Part shown: positions 26,608 to 36,951 of the stretch, piece after piece
Layout: every line of letters starts with the position of its first letter
Position numbering within the stretch: position 1 is the first letter of the stretch
Assembly: GCF_001422205.1 (NCBI RefSeq)
Contig: NZ_LMMJ01000007.1
Span: forward strand, 248,870-312,869
Length of the DNA stretch: 64,000 bases
Reading direction: 5' to 3'
DNA from: Curtobacterium sp. Leaf261
GTDB lineage: Bacteria; Actinomycetota; Actinomycetes; Actinomycetales; Microbacteriaceae
The notes under the pieces: generated by a model
The model's database searches: none
Told to the model about the DNA's origin: nothing
What the model saw: only the letters and a program-made list of their open reading frames with translations
Position numbers and translations under genes: made by a program

Positions 26608-27603
26608 TCAGTTGTTGGACTCGTCCTCGTCGTACCCGCTGTAGAAGTGGGCGCCGTCGAATCCGGGGACGGTGTCCTTGAGGGAGAGGCCGAGCTCGGT
26701 GAGCTTGTCCTTCACCTCGTCCACCGACTTCTGACCGAAGTTACGGATGTTCATGAGCTGCGTCTCCGACAGGGCGACGAGCTCGGACACCGTGTTGATG
26801 CCCTCGCGCTTGAGGCAGTTGTAGCTGCGCACCGACAGGTCGAGGTCCTCGATCGGGGTCTGCAGCTCGTTCGAGAGCACCGCGTCGACCGGCGCGGGGC
26901 CGATCTCGATGCCCTCGGCCGCGGTGTTCAGCTCACGGGCGAGCCCGAAGAGCTCGACGAGCGTCCGACCGGCGGACGCGATGGCATCGCGCGGCGTGAT
27001 GGCCGGCTTCGCCTCGACGTCCACGACCAGACGGTCGAAGTCCGTGCGCTCACCGGCACGCGTCGCTTCGACGCGGTAGGTGACCTTGAGGACGGGCGAG
27101 TAGATCGAGTCGATCGGGATCTGCCCGGCCTCGGAGAACTCCGAGCGGTTCTGCGTCGCTGAGACGTAGCCGCGGCCGCGCTCGATGGTGAGCTCGAGCT
27201 CGAACTTGGCGGACTCGTTGAGCGTCGCGATGACGAGTTCCGGGTTGTGGATCTCGACACCGGCCGGAGCCGAGATGTCCGCCGCCGTGACCTGGCCGGC
27301 ACCCTGCTTGCGCAGGTACGCCGTGATCGGCTCGTCGTGCTCGGACGAGACGACCAGGTTCTTGATGTTGAGGATGATCTCGGTGACGTCCTCCTTGACA
27401 CCCGGCACGGTGCTGAACTCGTGCAGCACGCCGTCGATGCGGATGCTGGTGACGGCGGCACCGGGGATCGAGGACAGGAGCGTGCGGCGCAGCGAGTTGC
27501 CGAGGGTGTAGCCGAAGCCGGGCTCGAGCGGCTCGATGACGAACCGCGAGCGGTGCTCGGAGATCGGCTCCTCAGTCAGAGTGGGGCGCTGTGCAATGAG
27601 CAC
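26608..27603 (-). CDS. rpoA: DNA-directed RNA polymerase alpha subunit
   Basis: 331 aa, GTG start. The N-terminal domain (1-235) mediates alpha dimerisation and beta/beta' assembly; [15 protein letters not shown] is the family hallmark. The C-terminal domain (about 250-320, with [13 protein letters not shown] and the [14 protein letters not shown] helix-hairpin-helix) binds UP elements and activators. A 184-bp gap with a stem-loop separates it from rpsK, so its expression may be tuned separately. Confidence 0.99.
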   Translation of the reverse strand: MLIAQRPTLTEEPISEHRSRFVIEPLEPGFGYTLGNSLRRTLLSSIPGAAVTSIRIDGVLHEFSTVPGVKEDVTEIILNIKNLVVSSEHDEPITAYLRKQGAGQVTAADISAPAGVEIHNPELVIATLNESAKFELELTIERGRGYVSATQNRSEFSEAGQIPIDSIYSPVLKVTYRVEATRAGERTDFDRLVVDVEAKPAITPRDAIASAGRTLVELFGLARELNTAAEGIEIGPAPVDAVLSNELQTPIEDLDLSVRSYNCLKREGINTVSELVALSETQLMNIRNFGQKSVDEVKDKLTELGLSLKDTVPGFDGAHFYSGYDEDESNN

Positions 27604-27727
27604 TGTGGATTCCTTTCGGCGAAGTGTCCGCTATATGACACTTGGCGGTACGGCGGGGCGCGAGCCTCGCCGGGTCTGTTGAGTTGTGATCACGCGCACC
27701 GACGTGCGCGATCGAACGACCAGGAAT

Positions 27728-27775
27728 GGCCACGACCCGCGGACACCTCGTGACGAGGGGCCGTGGGTCGCGGCC
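27728..27775 (-). terminator. Stem-loop between rpsK and rpoA
   Basis: GGCCACGACCCGCGG (27728-27742) pairs with CCGTGGGTCGCGGCC (27761-27775) with two mismatches. It begins 13 bp beyond the rpsK stop. It may attenuate transcription into rpoA or act as an RNA-processing site. Confidence 0.45.
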
Positions 27776-27787
27776 GGGGGCTCCTGC

Positions 27788-28186
27788 TTAGACGCGACGA
27801 CGCTTCGGCGGGCGGCACCCGTTGTGCGCCTGCGGGGTGACGTCGTTGATCGAGCCGACCTCGAGGCCAGCGGCCTGGAGCGAACGGATCGCGGTCTCAC
27901 GACCGGACCCGGGGCCCTTCACGAAGACGTCGACCTTCTTGACACCGTGCTCCTGCGCCTGACGGGCAGCGGACTCGGCGGCGAGCTGCGCCGCGAACGG
28001 CGTGGACTTGCGCGAGCCCTTGAAGCCGACGGCCCCGGAGGACGCCCAGCTGAGGACGGCACCCGACGGGTCGGTGATGCTGACGATCGTGTTGTTGAAC
28101 GTCGACTTGATGTGGGCCTGGCCCACGGCGATGTTCTTCTTTTCCTTGCGCCGCGGCTTGCGCGCAGCAGTCTTGGGGGTAGCCAT
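27788..28186 (-). CDS. rpsK: 30S ribosomal protein S11 (uS11)
   Basis: 132 aa. [15 protein letters not shown] and the C-terminus [18 protein letters not shown] are S11 signatures; the protein lines the platform near the mRNA exit. It follows rpsM by 9 bp. Size and order are normal. Confidence 0.99.
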   Translation of the reverse strand: MATPKTAARKPRRKEKKNIAVGQAHIKSTFNNTIVSITDPSGAVLSWASSGAVGFKGSRKSTPFAAQLAAESAARQAQEHGVKKVDVFVKGPGSGRETAIRSLQAAGLEVGSINDVTPQAHNGCRPPKRRRV

Positions 28187-28195
28187 GATGATGTC

Positions 28196-28570
28196 CTATC
28201 GCGCCTTCTTCTTGCCTGCCACGGTGCGCTTCGGACCCTTGCGGGTACGAGCGTTGGTCTTGGTGCGCTGACCGCGCACCGGGAGACCACGACGATGGCG
28301 GATGCCCTCGTAGCTCCCGATCTCGACCTTGCGGCGGATGTCGGCGGCCACCTCGCGGCGGAGGTCACCCTCGACCTTGAAGTTGCCCTCGATGAAGTCG
28401 CGGAGGGCGACGAGCTGGTCGTCGGTGAGGTCCTTGACGCGGATGTCACCCGAGATGCCCGTCTCGGCGAGTGCCTGGAGGGATCGGGTACGGCCGACGC
28501 CGTAGATGTACGTGAGTGCGATCTCCACGCGCTTCTCGCGCGGGATGTCGACGCCTGCTAGACGTGCCAT
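28196..28570 (-). CDS. rpsM: 30S ribosomal protein S13 (uS13)
   Basis: 124 aa. [20 protein letters not shown] at the start and [20 protein letters not shown] near residue 90 are S13 hallmarks; the basic tail contacts P-site tRNA. It lies 155 bp after rpmJ, a gap that holds GC-rich paired segments but no gene. Confidence 0.99.
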   Translation of the reverse strand: MARLAGVDIPREKRVEIALTYIYGVGRTRSLQALAETGISGDIRVKDLTDDQLVALRDFIEGNFKVEGDLRREVAADIRRKVEIGSYEGIRHRRGLPVRGQRTKTNARTRKGPKRTVAGKKKAR

Positions 28571-28725
28571 GTCTGGCTGCTCCTAGTGGTTTGTGGAGGT
28601 GTGGTGCAGCACCGGTGCCCGGGCCTCCACCCGGGGTGTCCCCCGTCCGATCGATGTCGGGCGGGATCTGGTGCTGCGTCGATGTTCAGTTGTGGATGTG
28701 CAAGCGGGACCGGGGTCCCGGTGGT

Positions 28726-28842
28726 TCAGCCCTGGCGCTGCTTGTGGCGCGGGTTGCTCTTGCAGATCACCATGACGCGGCCCTTCCGACGGATCACCTT
28801 GCAGTGCTCGCAGATGGGCTTGACGCTGGGGTTGACCTTCAT
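28726..28842 (-). CDS. rpmJ: 50S ribosomal protein L36 (bL36), zinc-binding form
   Basis: 38 aa, starting [19 protein letters not shown]. It is shorter than a typical ORF cutoff. Cys11, Cys14, Cys27 and His33 form the zinc site, so this is the zinc-dependent form. It lies between infA and rpsM, the standard actinobacterial order. Confidence 0.97.
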   Translation of the reverse strand: MKVNPSVKPICEHCKVIRRKGRVMVICKSNPRHKQRQG

Positions 28843-28909
28843 GTTGATTCCTTGATCTCGCTGGCTTCGTGCCCGACGGGAGTGTCGGGCCGTTCCTTTC
28901 CAGCTCGGA

Positions 28910-29131
28910 TCACTTGTAGCGGTAGACGATCCGGCCGCGTGTCAGGTCGTACGGGCTCAGCTCCACGATCACGCGGTCCTCCGGCAGGATGCGGATGTAG
29001 TGCTGGCGCATCTTCCCCGAGATGTGCGCGAGGACCTTGTGCCCGTTGGTCAGCTCAACGCGGAACATCGCGTTGGGCAGCGCTTCGAGCACCGAGCCTT
29101 CGATCTCGATGACACCGTCTTTCTTGGCCAT
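28910..29131 (-). CDS. infA: Translation initiation factor IF-1
   Basis: 73 aa, one OB fold, blocking the A site during initiation. [20 protein letters not shown] is the family N-terminus and fixes the start; [15 protein letters not shown] is the conserved end. First gene of infA-rpmJ-rpsM-rpsK-rpoA-rplQ, with its own promoter 190 bp upstream. Confidence 0.99.
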   Translation of the reverse strand: MAKKDGVIEIEGSVLEALPNAMFRVELTNGHKVLAHISGKMRQHYIRILPEDRVIVELSPYDLTRGRIVYRYK

Positions 29132-29580
29132 GGCCTCACTGTCATTAGTTCTGGCGGCCGCCGTGCATGGCCGTCCTGGGATGGAGTGTCGCTTCAGTGG
29201 TCCGAACCAGTCATGCGGGTTCGGTGTCCGCGTCGACGGCGGGAGTGACCCGCCGGCGGACGGCCATCCGCCGGAGCGGACGCCTGCGCCACGCCACGAG
29301 GGCATGACACACCAAAGATCGATCGTATGTGATAACACGAAGATTGCCAAGTCGAGGTCGGCGCGCCGTCCCAGCGGTGCCCGATCCGCGTCGTCGGACG
29401 GAGGCCGGACGTCTCTTCAGCCCTTTGACGGCGATTTCCCGGAGCGTCGAGGGCAGGACATCGTACCGTTGCCCCGTCGACGTCCACCAGGGAGTCGACT
29501 CGAGCAGTCGCCGCGAACCCCGACGCAGGCGGACCGCCACCAGCCCCAGCGCCCAGAGCGCCCGTCGAACGGAGTCCAGC
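29132..29580. other. 449-bp divergent intergenic region (infA / LCP gene)
   Basis: It holds the infA promoter (29322-29350) and the infA leader of about 185 nt. The rest, up to the LCP start, is GC-rich and contains long open frames that look like shadows. I see no further gene or repeat element. Confidence 0.6.
29322..29350 (-). promoter_or_regulatory. Promoter of infA-rplQ (alpha) operon
   Basis: On the minus strand, TTGGCA (29350-29345), exactly 17 bp, then TACGAT (29327-29322), in a local AT-rich patch. Predicted start near 29315. Read by eye. Confidence 0.75.
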
Positions 29581-30822
29581 GTGCCCGACGCCCCCCAGCG
29601 CCGCGGCGGCCGCCCCGGCATCGCACGCCACGGTCGTCTCCCCCGGCGCCGTGCCTGGACCACGCTGCTCGTCGGGTTCGCGACCGTGATGGCCGTCGTC
29701 GCCGTGAGCGGGGTCTCCGTCGGCGCCGTCGCACTCCAGTCGATCACCGGCGGGATCAACACCGTCAAGCTGAGCACCGATGACACCTCGACCGCGAACA
29801 AGACCGACATCACGGCGATGAAGGGCGGCGCGAACATCCTGCTCGCGGGCAGCGACACGAGGATCGACCAGTTCGACGCGAACGAGGACGTCGAGGGCGC
29901 CCGGAACGACGTCACGATCCTCGTACACATCTCAGCGGACCACACCCAGCTCACCGCGGTCAGCTTCCCCCGCGACCTCATCGTCCCGATGCCCGCGTGC
30001 ACGAACCCGGAGACCGGCACGTCCTACCCGTCCTCGACCGCCGCGCAGTTCAACACCGCGCTCGGCAACGGCGGACTCTCCTGCGTCGTCGACACCGTGG
30101 AGAACCTCACCGGCCTCTCGATCCCCTATGCCGGCATGATCACGTTCGACGGCGTGATCGAGATGTCGAACGCCGTCGGCGGCGTGGACGTCTGCGTCGC
30201 GAACCAGATCGACGACGCGTTCACCGGTCTCCACCTGACCGCGGGGAACCACTCCCTGCAGGGCGACGACGCCCTGAAGTTCCTCCGCACGCGGCACGGT
30301 GTCGGCGACGGCAGCGACCTCGCCCGGATCAGCTCGCAGCAGGTGTTCCTCTCCGCCCTCCTCCGCAAGGTCACCTCCGACGGCACGCTGTCGAACCCGC
30401 TGACCCTCTACAAGCTGGCGCGCGCGGCGATCTCGAACATGACCCTCTCGGACGGCCTCGCCTCGACGACGACCCTGGTCGGCCTCGCGACGACGCTCCG
30501 CGGGATGAGCACATCGAACATGCTCTTCGTGCAGTACCCGGTCGTCGACGATCCGGACGACCCCGCGAGGGTGATCGTCGCGCAGTCGGACGCCCACACG
30601 CTGAACGTCGCACTGCAGAACGACACGAAGACGTCCCTGAGCGACTCGAGCACCGGCCGCGCGTCCGAGAGTGACGGCACCGCGACCGGGGCGGCCTCGG
30701 CACCGACGTCGGACGCCACCACGGCCGCGCCGTCCGCGACACCGTCCGAGGCATCGACACCGCTGCCCTCGTCCATCAGCGGGCAGTCCGCCGCGGAGCA
30801 GACCTGCTCCGTCGGCAACTGA
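29581..30822 (+). CDS. LytR-CpsA-Psr (LCP) family cell-wall ligase
   Basis: 413 aa with a GTG start. An Arg-rich cytoplasmic N-terminus and one membrane segment (about 26-52) are followed by an extracellular LCP domain: NILLAGSDTR near 90, DVTILVHI, then SFPRDLIV with the catalytic Arg and FLRTRHG. LCP enzymes attach arabinogalactan, teichoic acid or other glycopolymers to peptidoglycan from lipid carriers. The C-terminal 60 residues are Ser/Thr/Ala/Pro-rich and end with a single Cys. It interrupts the ribosomal array on the opposite strand, between infA and map. Confidence 0.92.
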   Translation: MPDAPQRRGGRPGIARHGRLPRRRAWTTLLVGFATVMAVVAVSGVSVGAVALQSITGGINTVKLSTDDTSTANKTDITAMKGGANILLAGSDTRIDQFDANEDVEGARNDVTILVHISADHTQLTAVSFPRDLIVPMPACTNPETGTSYPSSTAAQFNTALGNGGLSCVVDTVENLTGLSIPYAGMITFDGVIEMSNAVGGVDVCVANQIDDAFTGLHLTAGNHSLQGDDALKFLRTRHGVGDGSDLARISSQQVFLSALLRKVTSDGTLSNPLTLYKLARAAISNMTLSDGLASTTTLVGLATTLRGMSTSNMLFVQYPVVDDPDDPARVIVAQSDAHTLNVALQNDTKTSLSDSSTGRASESDGTATGAASAPTSDATTAAPSATPSEASTPLPSSISGQSAAEQTCSVGN

Positions 30823-31148
30823 CGGGTCGCGTCCGCCCCGCAGCACGCTGACACGGCCGGGAGGCACGACCCACCGCCGGTCCGTCGGCGACCGTCCGCC
30901 ACGCACGGGCCGGGTGCATGTGCGCACGACCCGGCGATCGACCACTCCACCGGTCCGGCGCCCGCCACACCGGTTCGGTGCCCACACCGGTCCGGTGCCC
31001 ACATCGGTCCGGTGCCTGCCACACCGTTCGAGCGCCGACAGGACGAGTCCGGCGCCTGCGGCACGCGCGGCCTCGGGGGTGCCGGGCCGGGCCAGCGCGA
31101 CCGAGCGGAACCGTGCCTCCAGTCCGAGACCCGATGGCGGGCCGCTGG
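30823..31148. repeat. Convergent gap with split palindromic element and 17-20 bp tandem repeat
   Basis: A left half-site CGGCCGGGAGGCACG (30854-30868) and a right half-site ACCGTGCCTCCAGTCCG (31110-31126) flank about 240 bp. Inside are five tandem units from 30949 to 31039 of 17-20 bp, consensus ACCGGTCCGGTGCCCAC. The gap lies between the convergent LCP and map genes. No protein gene is apparent. Confidence 0.7.
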
Positions 31149-31985
31149 TCAGGCGACGGGGACCGGGCGGACGCCGAGCGGGGCGAGCGCGCTCGCGCCG
31201 CCGTCCGATGCGGTCAGGACCCAGATGCCGCCCTCGTGCACGGCGACGCTGTGCTCCCAGTGCGCTGCGTCCGAACCGTCCACGGTGCGGACCGTCCACT
31301 CGTCGGCGTCGGTGGAACCGTCGATCGAACCGGCGGTCACCATCGGCTCGATCGCGACGACCAGGCCGGGCTTCACCGCGGGACCGTTCCCGCGGACCCG
31401 GTAGTTGAACACCGGCGGGTCCTCGTGCATCGACCGGCCGATGCCGTGTCCGGTGAAGTCCTCGACGATGCCCCACTCGCCGTCCGCGTCGACGACGTCC
31501 TCGATGGCCGCACCCACCTCGTTGAGGTGCCGAACGCTCGCGAGTGCCGCGATGCCGTGCCACATGGACCGCTCCGTGACGTCGCGCAGTGCCGCACGCA
31601 CGCGTGCCCGCTCAGGATCCGCATCCCCGGGAACCACCACGGTGATCGCGCTGTCCCCGTTCCAGCCGTCGACCTCGGCGCCCGCGTCGACCGACACGAT
31701 GTCGCCTGGTTCGACCACCCGGTCACCAGGGATGCCGTGCACGATCTCGTCGTTCACCGAGACGCACAGCGTGTGGCGGTACCCGGGCACGAGCTGGAAG
31801 TTCGGGATCCCACCGCCTTCGCGGATGACACGCTCGGCGATCGCGTCGAGCTGCCCGGTGGTGGCCCCGGGCTGCAGTGCGGCTCGGACCGCGACGAGCG
31901 CCGCCTCGGTGAGGACGCCCGGCCGGACCATCGCGCGGAGTTCGTCCGGCGACTTGTAGATCGAGGGTCTGCTGAAGCGGATCAT
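31149..31985 (-). CDS. map: Methionine aminopeptidase, type I
   Basis: 278 aa. It removes the initiator Met from nascent proteins. The two-metal site is intact: SVDAGAEVDGWNGDSAIT with the two Asp, FTGHGIGRSMHEDP with His, AIEPMVT with Glu and the final Glu in WEHSVAVHE. The start is MIRFSRPSIYKSPDEL, 10 bp after adk. Order secY-adk-map is the classical one. Confidence 0.98.
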   Translation of the reverse strand: MIRFSRPSIYKSPDELRAMVRPGVLTEAALVAVRAALQPGATTGQLDAIAERVIREGGGIPNFQLVPGYRHTLCVSVNDEIVHGIPGDRVVEPGDIVSVDAGAEVDGWNGDSAITVVVPGDADPERARVRAALRDVTERSMWHGIAALASVRHLNEVGAAIEDVVDADGEWGIVEDFTGHGIGRSMHEDPPVFNYRVRGNGPAVKPGLVVAIEPMVTAGSIDGSTDADEWTVRTVDGSDAAHWEHSVAVHEGGIWVLTASDGGASALAPLGVRPVPVA

Positions 31986-31995
31986 CCTCGGACGG

Positions 31996-32598
31996 TCAGG
32001 AGACCGTCGTGCCGTCGGCGACGAGCCCGCGGGAGGACAGCGCCTCCGCGATGCGGTCGCCGACCTCGTCCACGGAACCCAGTCCGTCGACGTCCACCAC
32101 GAGACCGCGCTCGGCGTACGCCGCGACGATCGGTGCGGTCTCCGCCGTGTAGATCTCCTGGCGACGGCGGACGACGTCCTCGGTGTCATCGCTCCGGCCC
32201 TGCTCGGACGCACGCTTGAGCAGACGTCCGACGAGCGCCTCCCGGTCCGCCACGAGCCGGATGACGGCGTCGATGGACTGCGACTGGGCGGCGAGGAGGC
32301 GGTCGAGCGAGGACACCTGGGCCGTGGTGCGCGGGTACCCGTCGAGCAGGAAGCCGGCCTCGGCGTCCGGCTGCGCGAGCCGGTCGGCGATGAGCTCGTT
32401 CGTCAGCTCGTCCGGCACGTAGTCACCCGCGTCGAGGATCGCCGTGACCTTGACGCCGAGCGGTGTCGCGTCGCGGACGTTCTGTCGGAAGATGTCACCG
32501 GTCGAGATCGCGGGGACCCCGAACGTCTCGGCGATGCGTCCGGCCTGCGTGCCCTTGCCCGCTCCGGGGGGCCCGACGATCACGAGACGTGCGCTCAA
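31996..32598 (-). CDS. adk: Adenylate kinase
   Basis: 200 aa short-type enzyme without the zinc LID, catalysing ATP + AMP = 2 [12 protein letters not shown] at 9-17 is the P-loop; DGYPRTTAQ and the short LID ([11 protein letters not shown]) follow. The start is TTG, overlapping the secY stop by 4 bp (TTGA); no ATG or GTG upstream gives a sensible N-terminus. GAAGGG lies 8 bp before it. Confidence 0.96.
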   Translation of the reverse strand: MSARLVIVGPPGAGKGTQAGRIAETFGVPAISTGDIFRQNVRDATPLGVKVTAILDAGDYVPDELTNELIADRLAQPDAEAGFLLDGYPRTTAQVSSLDRLLAAQSQSIDAVIRLVADREALVGRLLKRASEQGRSDDTEDVVRRRQEIYTAETAPIVAAYAERGLVVDVDGLGSVDEVGDRIAEALSSRGLVADGTTVS

Positions 32599-33917
32599 CG
32601 GAGGAGCCCTTCGTAGTGGCGCTGCTGCAGCTGGGAGTCGATCTGCTTCACCGTCTCGAGGCCGACACCGACGATGATCAGGATGCTGGCGCCACCGAAC
32701 GGGAAGTTCTGGTTCGCACCGAACCACGCCAGGGCGGCGAGCGGGATGAGGGCGATGATGCCGAGGTACAGCGACCCTGGCAGCGTGACGCGGGTGAGCA
32801 CGTAGTCGAGGTACTCCGCTGTCGGGCGACCGGCCCGGATGCCCGGGATGAAGCCGCCGTACTTCTTCATGTTGTCCGCGACCTCCTCCGGGTTGAAGGT
32901 GATCGCGACGTAGAAGTACGTGAACCCGACGATGAGCAGGAAGTACAGCACCATGTAGAACCAGTTGTCACCCGAGGTCAGGTTGTTCTGGATCCAGGTC
33001 ACCCACGCCGCGGGCTCGGTGCCGTCGGCCTTCTGGTTGAACTGTGCGACGAGCGCCGGCAGGTACAGCAGCGACGAGGCGAAGATGACGGGCACGACGC
33101 CGGCCATGTTCACCTTGATCGGGATGTAGGTGTTGTTGCCGCCGTAGGTCCGCCTGCCGACCATCCGCTTGGCGTACTGCACGGGGATCCGTCGCTGCGA
33201 CTGCTCGACGAACACGACGGCCATCATGATCACGAGGCCGACCAGGATGATGAACAGGAACAGCTCGAACGACTGCGACTGCTCGATGCTCCAGAGCGCG
33301 GAGGGGAACTGCGCTGCGATGGAGGTGAAGATGAGGAGCGACATGCCGTTGCCGATGCCGCGCTCGGTGACGAGCTCGCCCATCCACATGATGAGGCCGG
33401 TGCCGGCGGTCAGCGTGACCACCATGAGGAGGATCGCGTACCAGCTGTCGTTCGAGATGATCGACGAGCACGAGGTCGACGCCGACGAACCGAAGAGCGC
33501 GCCGGAGCGGGCCACGGTGATCAGGGTGGTCGACTGCAGGACGCCCAGCGCGATCGTGAGGTAACGCGTGTACTGCGTCAGCTTCGCCTGGCCCGACTGG
33601 CCCTCCTTGTAGAGGGCGTCGAAGTGCGGGATGACCACGCGCAACAGCTGCACGATGATCGACGACGTGATGTACGGCATGATGCCGAGCGCGAAGACGG
33701 AGAGCTTCAGCAGCGCGCCACCTGAGAACAGGTTGACGAGCTCGTAGAGGCCCTGCGACGACGACGCGCTGGCCAGACAGGCCTGGACGCTCGTGTAGTC
33801 GACGAACGGTGCGGGGATGTACGACCCCAGGCGGAACAGCGCGATGATCGCGAGGGTGAAACCGATCTTCTTGCGAAGGTCGGGGGTGCGCATGATGCGC
33901 GCAACCGCTCTGAACAC
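32595..33917 (-). CDS. secY: Preprotein translocase subunit SecY
   Basis: 440 aa with ten membrane segments; it forms the Sec channel with SecE and SecG. Family marks are [11 protein letters not shown] near residue 30, [13 protein letters not shown], and the cytoplasmic loops [13 protein letters not shown] and GTYFIPGIR-like [14 protein letters not shown] start with GGAG upstream. A stem-loop at 34009-34035 lies between rplO and this gene, suggesting partial separation from the spc operon. Confidence 0.98.
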   Translation of the reverse strand: MFRAVARIMRTPDLRKKIGFTLAIIALFRLGSYIPAPFVDYTSVQACLASASSSQGLYELVNLFSGGALLKLSVFALGIMPYITSSIIVQLLRVVIPHFDALYKEGQSGQAKLTQYTRYLTIALGVLQSTTLITVARSGALFGSSASTSCSSIISNDSWYAILLMVVTLTAGTGLIMWMGELVTERGIGNGMSLLIFTSIAAQFPSALWSIEQSQSFELFLFIILVGLVIMMAVVFVEQSQRRIPVQYAKRMVGRRTYGGNNTYIPIKVNMAGVVPVIFASSLLYLPALVAQFNQKADGTEPAAWVTWIQNNLTSGDNWFYMVLYFLLIVGFTYFYVAITFNPEEVADNMKKYGGFIPGIRAGRPTAEYLDYVLTRVTLPGSLYLGIIALIPLAALAWFGANQNFPFGGASILIIVGVGLETVKQIDSQLQQRHYEGLLR

Positions 33918-33969
33918 GAGATCTCCGTACTTCGATGTGTGCGAGGACGACTGAGCCGTCCCCGTCTAC

Positions 33970-33989
33970 GATCCTGCCCGAACAGGATC
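33970..33989. promoter_or_regulatory. Small stem-loop in the secY leader
   Basis: GATCCTG and CAGGATC pair perfectly around CCCGAA. It lies between the larger rplO stem-loop and secY. Its role is unknown. Confidence 0.35.
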
Positions 33990-34008
33990 GCGTCAAGGAA
34001 ACCGAACC

Positions 34009-34035
34009 GGCGGCCCGTGCTCAGCACGGGCCGCC
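34009..34035 (-). terminator. Terminator-like stem-loop after rplO
   Basis: GGCGGCCCGTGC and GCACGGGCCGCC form a perfect 12-bp stem with a 3-nt loop, 10 bp beyond the rplO stop. On the minus strand it is followed by GGTTCGGTTTCCTT, the T-richest 3' flank of the hairpins seen here. Confidence 0.65.
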
Positions 34036-34045
34036 GACGGTGGTT

Positions 34046-34558
34046 CTACTTGGTGACGGTGCCGCCCGCCGCCACGATCTTCTCCTCGGCCGAAGCCGAG
34101 ACCTTGTCGACCGCGACCGTGAGCTTCACGCTGATGTCACCCTGACCGAGAACCTTGACCTTCTCGTTCTTCCGCACCGCGCCCTTGGCGACGAGGTCGC
34201 TGCTGGTGACCTCACCACCCGTCGGGTAGAGCTCGGCGAGCTTCTCCAGGTTCACGACCTGGTACTCGACGCGGAACGGGTTCTTGAACCCGCGGAGCTT
34301 CGGGGTGCGCATGTGCAGCGGCATCTGCCCACCCTCGAAGCCGACCTTGACCTGGTACCGGGCCTTCTGGCCCTTCGTACCGCGGCCGGCCGTCTTTCCC
34401 TTGGAACCCTCACCGCGACCGACGCGCATACGGTCCTTCTTGGAACCGGCTGCCGGGCGGAGGTGGTGGACCTTGAGGACCTGCACGCGGGCCTCGGGGG
34501 CCTTGGTGTCGGTCGACTTGGTCGACGAGGCCTTGGTGGCCTTGGGTGCGTCGGTCAT
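34046..34558 (-). CDS. rplO: 50S ribosomal protein L15 (uL15)
   Basis: 170 aa. Conserved body from about residue 26 ([19 protein letters not shown]) with the [21 protein letters not shown] loop. Some 25 Lys/Thr/Ala residues precede it. ATG overlaps the rpmD stop (ATGA). Last gene of the continuous spc block before a stem-loop. Confidence 0.98.
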   Translation of the reverse strand: MTDAPKATKASSTKSTDTKAPEARVQVLKVHHLRPAAGSKKDRMRVGRGEGSKGKTAGRGTKGQKARYQVKVGFEGGQMPLHMRTPKLRGFKNPFRVEYQVVNLEKLAELYPTGGEVTSSDLVAKGAVRKNEKVKVLGQGDISVKLTVAVDKVSASAEEKIVAAGGTVTK

Positions 34559-34743
34559 GAGTCAATCTCCTCGACCTTGACGAGGTGCGCGACCGTTGCG
34601 ACGTACCCGCGGTTCTGGGAGTTGTCCTCGCGCAGGACCGTACGGCCGATGCGCTTGAGGCCCAGGCTGCGGAGCGTGTCGCGCTGGTACTGCTTCTCGC
34701 TGATAACGGACTTGATCTGGGTCACCTTCAGCATGCGAGCCAT
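34555..34743 (-). CDS. rpmD: 50S ribosomal protein L30 (uL30)
   Basis: 62 aa: [20 protein letters not shown] and [17 protein letters not shown] are the L30 pattern. It overlaps rpsE by 1 bp and rplO by 4 bp, so the three are translationally coupled. Confidence 0.98.
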   Translation of the reverse strand: MARMLKVTQIKSVISEKQYQRDTLRSLGLKRIGRTVLREDNSQNRGYVATVAHLVKVEEIDS

Positions 34744-35630
34744 CAGGCACCTGCCTTCTCGGTCGCTGCCGTACGAGCGGCGGCCTCTGCGCGCAGCAGA
34801 CGCTCCGGGACGACCCGGTCGACGGGGAGACCACGACGCGCGGCGACCGCACGGGGCTCCTCGAGCTGCTGCAGCGCGGTGACCGTCGCGTGCACGATGT
34901 TGATGGTGTTCGACGAGCCGAGCGACTTGCTCAGGACGTCGTGGATGCCAGCGCACTCGAGCACGGCGCGGACCGGACCACCGGCGATGACACCGGTACC
35001 GGCAGCTGCCGGACGGAGGAGGACCACACCGGCGGCCGCCTCGCCCTGCACCGGGTGCGGGATCGTGTTGCCGACGCGGGGGACGCGGAAGAAGTTCTTC
35101 TTCGCCTCCTCGACGCCCTTGGAGATCGCGGTGGGGACCTCGCGGGCCTTGCCGTAGCCGACGCCCACGAGACCGTTGCCGTCACCGACGACGACAAGCG
35201 CGGTGAAGCTGAAGCGACGACCACCCTTGACGACCTTGGAGACGCGGTTGATGGTGACGACGCGCTCGAGGAACTGGCTCTCGCCACCCCGGCTGTTGCG
35301 GTCGCCGCCACGGCCACCCTGCTGACGGTCACGACCGCCACCGCCGCCACCACGACGACCGGCGTCGCGGCCGGACTCGCGGTTGGCCGAAGCGGAACCC
35401 GCTGCGGTCTCGACGGGCTTCTCGACGACTGCCTCCGCGGCGACGGGTGCCTTGGCGTCCGTGGTCGCAGCAGCGTCGGCCGCCGGAGCGTCCGTCGACG
35501 TGGCGTCGGTCGTCGCCGCAGCGTCGGCCGGCGTCGCGTCGGTGTTCGTGGTCTCGGTGTTCGTGGTCTCGGTGGACGTGGTGTCCTCCGTGCCCTTGGT
35601 GTCCTCTGCGTTGTTCGCGGTGTCGCTCAC
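34743..35630 (-). CDS. rpsE: 30S ribosomal protein S5 (uS5) with long acidic N-terminal extension
   Basis: 295 aa against about 167 in E. coli. The S5 body starts near residue 118 ([20 protein letters not shown]) with [14 protein letters not shown]. Residues 1-75 are Thr/Asp/Ala-rich and acidic, built of short repeats such as [12 protein letters not shown]; residues 80-115 are Gly/Arg-rich. The extension is open and continuous from an ATG that overlaps rplR by 4 bp, so it is probably real. Confidence 0.96.
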   Translation of the reverse strand: MSDTANNAEDTKGTEDTTSTETTNTETTNTDATPADAAATTDATSTDAPAADAAATTDAKAPVAAEAVVEKPVETAAGSASANRESGRDAGRRGGGGGGRDRQQGGRGGDRNSRGGESQFLERVVTINRVSKVVKGGRRFSFTALVVVGDGNGLVGVGYGKAREVPTAISKGVEEAKKNFFRVPRVGNTIPHPVQGEAAAGVVLLRPAAAGTGVIAGGPVRAVLECAGIHDVLSKSLGSSNTINIVHATVTALQQLEEPRAVAARRGLPVDRVVPERLLRAEAAARTAATEKAGA

Positions 35631-35998
35631 AGGTTCAGCCCTCCTTCACGGGCGCCTTCGGCGATCGCGGCGACGCGACCGGCGTACTTGCTGCCGCCAC
35701 GGTCGAAGACGACCGCCTCGACTCCGGCGGACTTCGCACGCTCGGCGATGAGCTCGCCGACCTTGCGGGCCTTGGCCGTCTTGTCGCCGTCGTTGGTGCG
35801 GAGGTCCGCCTCCATCGTCGACGCGCTGGCGAGGGTGTGGCCCTTGGTGTCGTCGATGACCTGGACGAACACGTGACGTGCCGAACGGTTGACGACGAGA
35901 CGGGGACGTGCCTCGGTTCCGGTGATCTTCTTGCGGAGACGGGTGTGACGGCGCGCCTTGGCGGCCGACTTGCTCGCTCCTCGAGTTCCGATAGCCAT
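35627..35998 (-). CDS. rplR: 50S ribosomal protein L18 (uL18)
   Basis: 123 aa, 5S rRNA-binding. [19 protein letters not shown] and the end [20 protein letters not shown] are L18 signatures. It begins 2 bp after the rplF stop. Confidence 0.98.
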   Translation of the reverse strand: MAIGTRGASKSAAKARRHTRLRKKITGTEARPRLVVNRSARHVFVQVIDDTKGHTLASASTMEADLRTNDGDKTAKARKVGELIAERAKSAGVEAVVFDRGGSKYAGRVAAIAEGAREGGLNL

Positions 35999-36000
35999 GA

Positions 36001-36537
36001 TTACTTACCTGACTTTCCGGCCTTGCGGCGGACGACCTCGCCGGCGTAGCGGACACCCTTGCCCTTGTAGGGCTCCGGCTTCCGCAGCTTGCGGATGTTG
36101 GCGGCGACCTCACCGACGGCCTGCTTGTCGATGCCGTTCACCGTGAGCTTGTTGTTGCCCTCGACGGCGAAGCTGATGCCCGCGGGCGGCTCGACCGTGA
36201 TCGGGTGGGAGTAGCCGAGGGCGAACTCGACGTTCGAGCCCTTCGCCTGGACGCGGTACCCGGTACCGACGACCTCGAGGCCCTTGGAGTAGCCCTGGGT
36301 GACGCCGATGATCTGGTTCGCGATGAGGGTGCGGGTCAGGCCGTGGAGCGACCGCGAGGTGCGCTCGTCGTCCGGGCGGGAGACGAGGACCTGGTTGTCC
36401 TCGACGGCTGCCTGGATGGGGCTGGCGACGGTGAGCGCGAGCTCGCCCTTCGGGCCCTTGACGGCGACGTTCGCGCCGTCGACGGTCACGGTGACGCCGG
36501 CGGGGATGTCAATGGGAAGACGTCCGATACGTGACAT
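36001..36537 (-). CDS. rplF: 50S ribosomal protein L6 (uL6)
   Basis: 178 aa, standard. [17 protein letters not shown] opens the first domain and the C-terminus carries [15 protein letters not shown]. It lies 6 bp after rpsH. Confidence 0.98.
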   Translation of the reverse strand: MSRIGRLPIDIPAGVTVTVDGANVAVKGPKGELALTVASPIQAAVEDNQVLVSRPDDERTSRSLHGLTRTLIANQIIGVTQGYSKGLEVVGTGYRVQAKGSNVEFALGYSHPITVEPPAGISFAVEGNNKLTVNGIDKQAVGEVAANIRKLRKPEPYKGKGVRYAGEVVRRKAGKSGK

Positions 36538-36543
36538 GGTCGA

Positions 36544-36951
36544 TCACCACACGTAGGCGATGACTTCTCCGCCTACGCCCTTCTGCTCGGCCTCGCGGTC
36601 CGTGAGGAGTCCCGAGGAGGTCGACAGGATCGCCACGCCGAGGCCACCGAGGACCTGGGGGATCTCTGTCGACTTTGCGTACACCCGGAGGCCGGGCTTG
36701 GAGACGCGCTTGATGCCGACGATCGAGCGCTCGCGCTCGGGGCCGTACTTCAGGTCGATGGTGAGGGTCTGGCCGACGCGAGCGTCCGCGACCTTCCACT
36801 CGGTGATGAAACCCTCGCGCTTGAGGATCTCAGCGATGTGCGTCTTCAGCTTGGAGCTGGGAAGCGAGACGGCGTCGTGGTGCGCCGAGTTCGCGTTCCG
36901 CAATCTGGTCAGCATGTCTGCGACCGGATCGGTCATCGTCATGATGGTCAT
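36544..36951 (-). CDS. rpsH: 30S ribosomal protein S8 (uS8)
   Basis: 135 aa if the first ATG is used, behind GGATGAG; an in-frame ATG at 36942 gives the usual 132 aa starting [38 protein letters not shown] is the conserved end. It is separated from rplE by 213 bp where S14 usually lies. Confidence 0.97.
   Translation of the reverse strand: MTIMTMTDPVADMLTRLRNANSAHHDAVSLPSSKLKTHIAEILKREGFITEWKVADARVGQTLTIDLKYGPERERSIVGIKRVSKPGLRVYAKSTEIPQVLGGLGVAILSTSSGLLTDREAEQKGVGGEVIAYVW

Noticed and set aside
30949-31039. Tandem repeat considered as a CRISPR array
   Set aside because: Units of 17-20 bp are contiguous without spacers, and no cas gene is present.
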